Origin: Thunnus maccoyii
Lineage: Eukaryota > Chordata > Actinopteri > Scombriformes > Scombridae
Assembly (NCBI RefSeq): GCF_910596095.1
Contig: NC_056550.1
Span: 8,881,501 to 8,945,500, forward strand
Length of the DNA stretch: 64,000 nt
Direction: 5' to 3'
In this document: piece after piece, positions 62,000-64,000 of the stretch
Layout: each line of letters opens with the position of its first letter
Position numbering within the stretch: the stretch's first letter is position 1
Program-made: the position numbers and the translations under genes
Notes under the pieces: generated by a model
Database searches by the model: none
Seen by the model: only the letters and a program-made list of their open reading frames with translations
Told to the model about the DNA's origin: nothing

Positions 62000-63700
62000 G
62001 ATGCCGTGCTCTATGCATCTTTACATGAACTGGAAATATTCTAGATTCTAGTGTCTTGTGCTTCATTTTATACACATTTGCCCAAAATTCATCCTGACAA
62101 GCTTTACAGTTTTGGAAACTCTGAGATACTGATTAAGATTGTGTTGCGTTTGCTTGTTGCAACATGTGTTTGTAATGATGAAACCGCAGTTGAGTCCAGA
62201 GTTGAGGAGGTTACAAAATGACCTAAACCAAGCCTGTTGACATGATGAGCCACGTATTGTTTAAGTTGTAAAACAATACGTGGTTTACAAATTCAAAAAG
62301 GAGAACAAATCCTTGAAAGCAGCATAACTGGGTTTTTTGAGAACTATTCACTAATTACCAATCCAGCAAACACTATTCATTTGGAGTCATGTTTCTGGCC
62401 ATGCAGCAAATTTTTGCCCCATATTTATTCTCTATCAACTCTGGAGAAATAATATTTGGCTCTTTATCTGCTAAATGCTCAACTATGTTCACCAGCTAGG
62501 TGCTCACTGTCTGTTAGCTGTTTGCACGTAGTGTACAGTGAATTTATCAGAACCCCTGAAAACAGCTGCCTGCTGTGGCTGCATAGTAAAGTTGTGCAAA
62601 GTAAAGTTCATAGAGTTGAGGAGAGTGGGTACTAATTCTCTGTTGGTCAAAAATAGTGATTATTGCAGCTTTAATGATTTATAAGCAGAACATATTTAAT
62701 AGATAATATATAACACACTATAATGCAGTTATTAGCAGACATAAAGATATTTTCTAGGTATGTATTAATGTACAGTATTTGCCATCATTAATAACGTTTC
62801 TTATGAAGGCATATTTTATATAATTGGAACTGTTTTACTTTACTGTCATTTATTACCTGTTAATACAGCAGCCTCCACACAGCAGGAGTTATACAGTAGT
62901 TGTGGACAAATATATGAATAAACACTTATATCTGCTTAAAACTATATTATAGGGTGTTATAAACCATTTATTACCTGTTTATATACAGCTTATGAATGCT
63001 AAATAGGGGGACGTAAAGTAGTTTAGTTCACCAGTACATAATTGGTAGCATCAATACAAAGCCAGGTTGGTTGTTGGAAGAATTGTTAATGTAAACTGTA
63101 GGTCAACACTGGCAATTGATAATGTTTAAAATGAACAAAGTAAAAGAGATTCTGGTACCTCACACAAGAAATCTGATGCTGTTTGCAGCTATGTGCTGCT
63201 ACAAACAGATAATAAAGATAACTGTAAATGACAAGAAAAAAAAACATGATAAAAGTTTAAAGTATAGAATAAAACTAAACAGTAGCACCGTCTAATGATT
63301 CTATGACTGTACAGTCAGTGTTTAGTACAAAATGGGTTGTTAACTTTCTGTAAAATCACTATAACCAAATAAGATATTCATAACAATACTCAAAAACTCG
63401 TAAAATCACCCAATGCTGATAAGGGATCACTTGCAAAAACAAGCTGTATTTCCGTGCTGTCTGTTAATGCAGTTTAATTGCATGTCCATACAGCCTGACA
63501 TCCTGACACTGGCCAAGGATAAAGCTGTTCCATACTGCCAGGATCTATAGCTGATCTGGTGATGTTGGAGCTGATAAGGGACTATCTACAACAAACTACC
63601 TCTGGCCATCAAAGCTATCCTACTATTGTTCCCCCACGCACAGGAAGCAAGGTTTGTTGTGTTATTGTTGGATGAGGGAGAAAGAGTGAGGGAGCTGGAA
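62000..63700. other. Gene-free region, right part
   Basis: AT-rich and non-coding. A short hairpin (ACGTATTGTTTaagTTGTAAAACAATACGT) lies at about 62250-62282. A GC-balanced block at 63430-63600 has no repeat signature. Confidence 0.4.
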
Positions 63701-63900
63701 TAAGGCGGCGTGTGTGTGCATGAGTGTGTGACGTACTATGTGTGTGTGTGAATGTATCATGTGTTGGTATGTGTGTATCTCTTTGTTGCGTGTGGGAGTA
63801 TGATTTACTGTATGTCTGTGTATTGATTTGATTATCATATGTGCACAGTGTAACCGTAGGTGTGTATATTGATAAGTGTGGTGTGTATTGTAGCCAGTGG
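63700..63900. repeat. Degenerate GT-rich tract
   Basis: About 200 bp of interrupted TGTG words. The opposite strand reads as a long His/Thr-rich frame that is an artefact of this composition. Confidence 0.8.
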
Positions 63901-64000
63901 AAGCCATCGGTTCTGTACCTGAGTCAGAACGGAAGAGGAGCTTAATCGGCCATGAAGCCATGCAGGAAAACACCTGGGAGCTGAGGGAGAACAAACAAAC
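63893..64000 (+). other. Possible exon start at the right edge
   Basis: After TTGTAG (AG at 63891-63892) the frame CCA GTG GAA ... stays open for 36 codons to the window edge (starts PVEAIGSVPESERKRS). An in-frame TAG overlaps the acceptor. The upstream tract is GT-rich, not pyrimidine-rich, so the acceptor is poor. No family was recognised. Confidence 0.15.

Noticed and set aside
63662-63994. 110-aa minus-strand frame
   Set aside because: His/Thr-rich artefact of the degenerate GT tract.

Overview
The window is vertebrate nuclear DNA, almost certainly from a percomorph-type teleost fish. The genes have short introns with GT-AG borders. Intergenic DNA is full of CA/GT, GA and TA microsatellites, fish-type palindromic MITE-like repeats, a fish LINE/SINE 3' tail and a piggyBac relic. 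Gene content (mief1, atf4, adsl) corresponds to human chromosome 22q13.

Layout, left to right. (1) 1-3174 (+): one uninterrupted reading frame, open to the left edge, for a multidomain protein: threonine-nucleophile asparaginase/isoaspartyl peptidase, two tandem HIT-like domains, and an asparaginyl-tRNA-synthetase-like catalytic core. (2) 6.4-13.4 kb (+): mief1 (MiD51) with its conserved upstream LYR-motif micro-ORF and a long apparent 3'UTR. (3) 14.0-20.4 kb (-): a nine-exon cathepsin D-type aspartic protease, tail to tail with mief1. (4) 22.7-29.9 kb (+): an apolipoprotein-L-domain protein with a proline-rich, tyrosine-motif N-terminus built from phase-0 exons. (5) 30.3-33.2 kb (+): atf4 with both regulatory uORFs. 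(6) 37.2-40.3 kb (-): a GIMAP-like protein with two AIG1 GTPase domains. (7) 41.9-48.2 kb (+): adsl, 12 exons. (8) 49.5-52.4 kb (+): tmem150b, 6 exons. (9) 52.8-64 kb: no gene recognised; repeats and some complex non-repetitive blocks that may be regulatory.

The exon models were assembled by hand from splice sites, phase and family conservation. All introns used are GT-AG and every joined frame closes exactly: mief1 477 aa, protease 397 aa, APOL-like 564 aa, ATF4 455 aa, GIMAP-like 502 aa, ADSL 481 aa, TMEM150B 233 aa.

The strongest candidate for something under-described is the asparaginase-HIT-HIT-AsnRS-like fusion. It combines asparagine-cleaving and asparagine-activating folds in one chain and has no visible anticodon-binding domain. 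Next are the proline-rich APOL protein and the two mRNAs (mief1, atf4) whose 5' regions carry conserved translated uORFs. ATF4, the asparagine-related fusion and ADSL all touch amino-acid or purine supply, but nothing in the sequence shows they are co-regulated.
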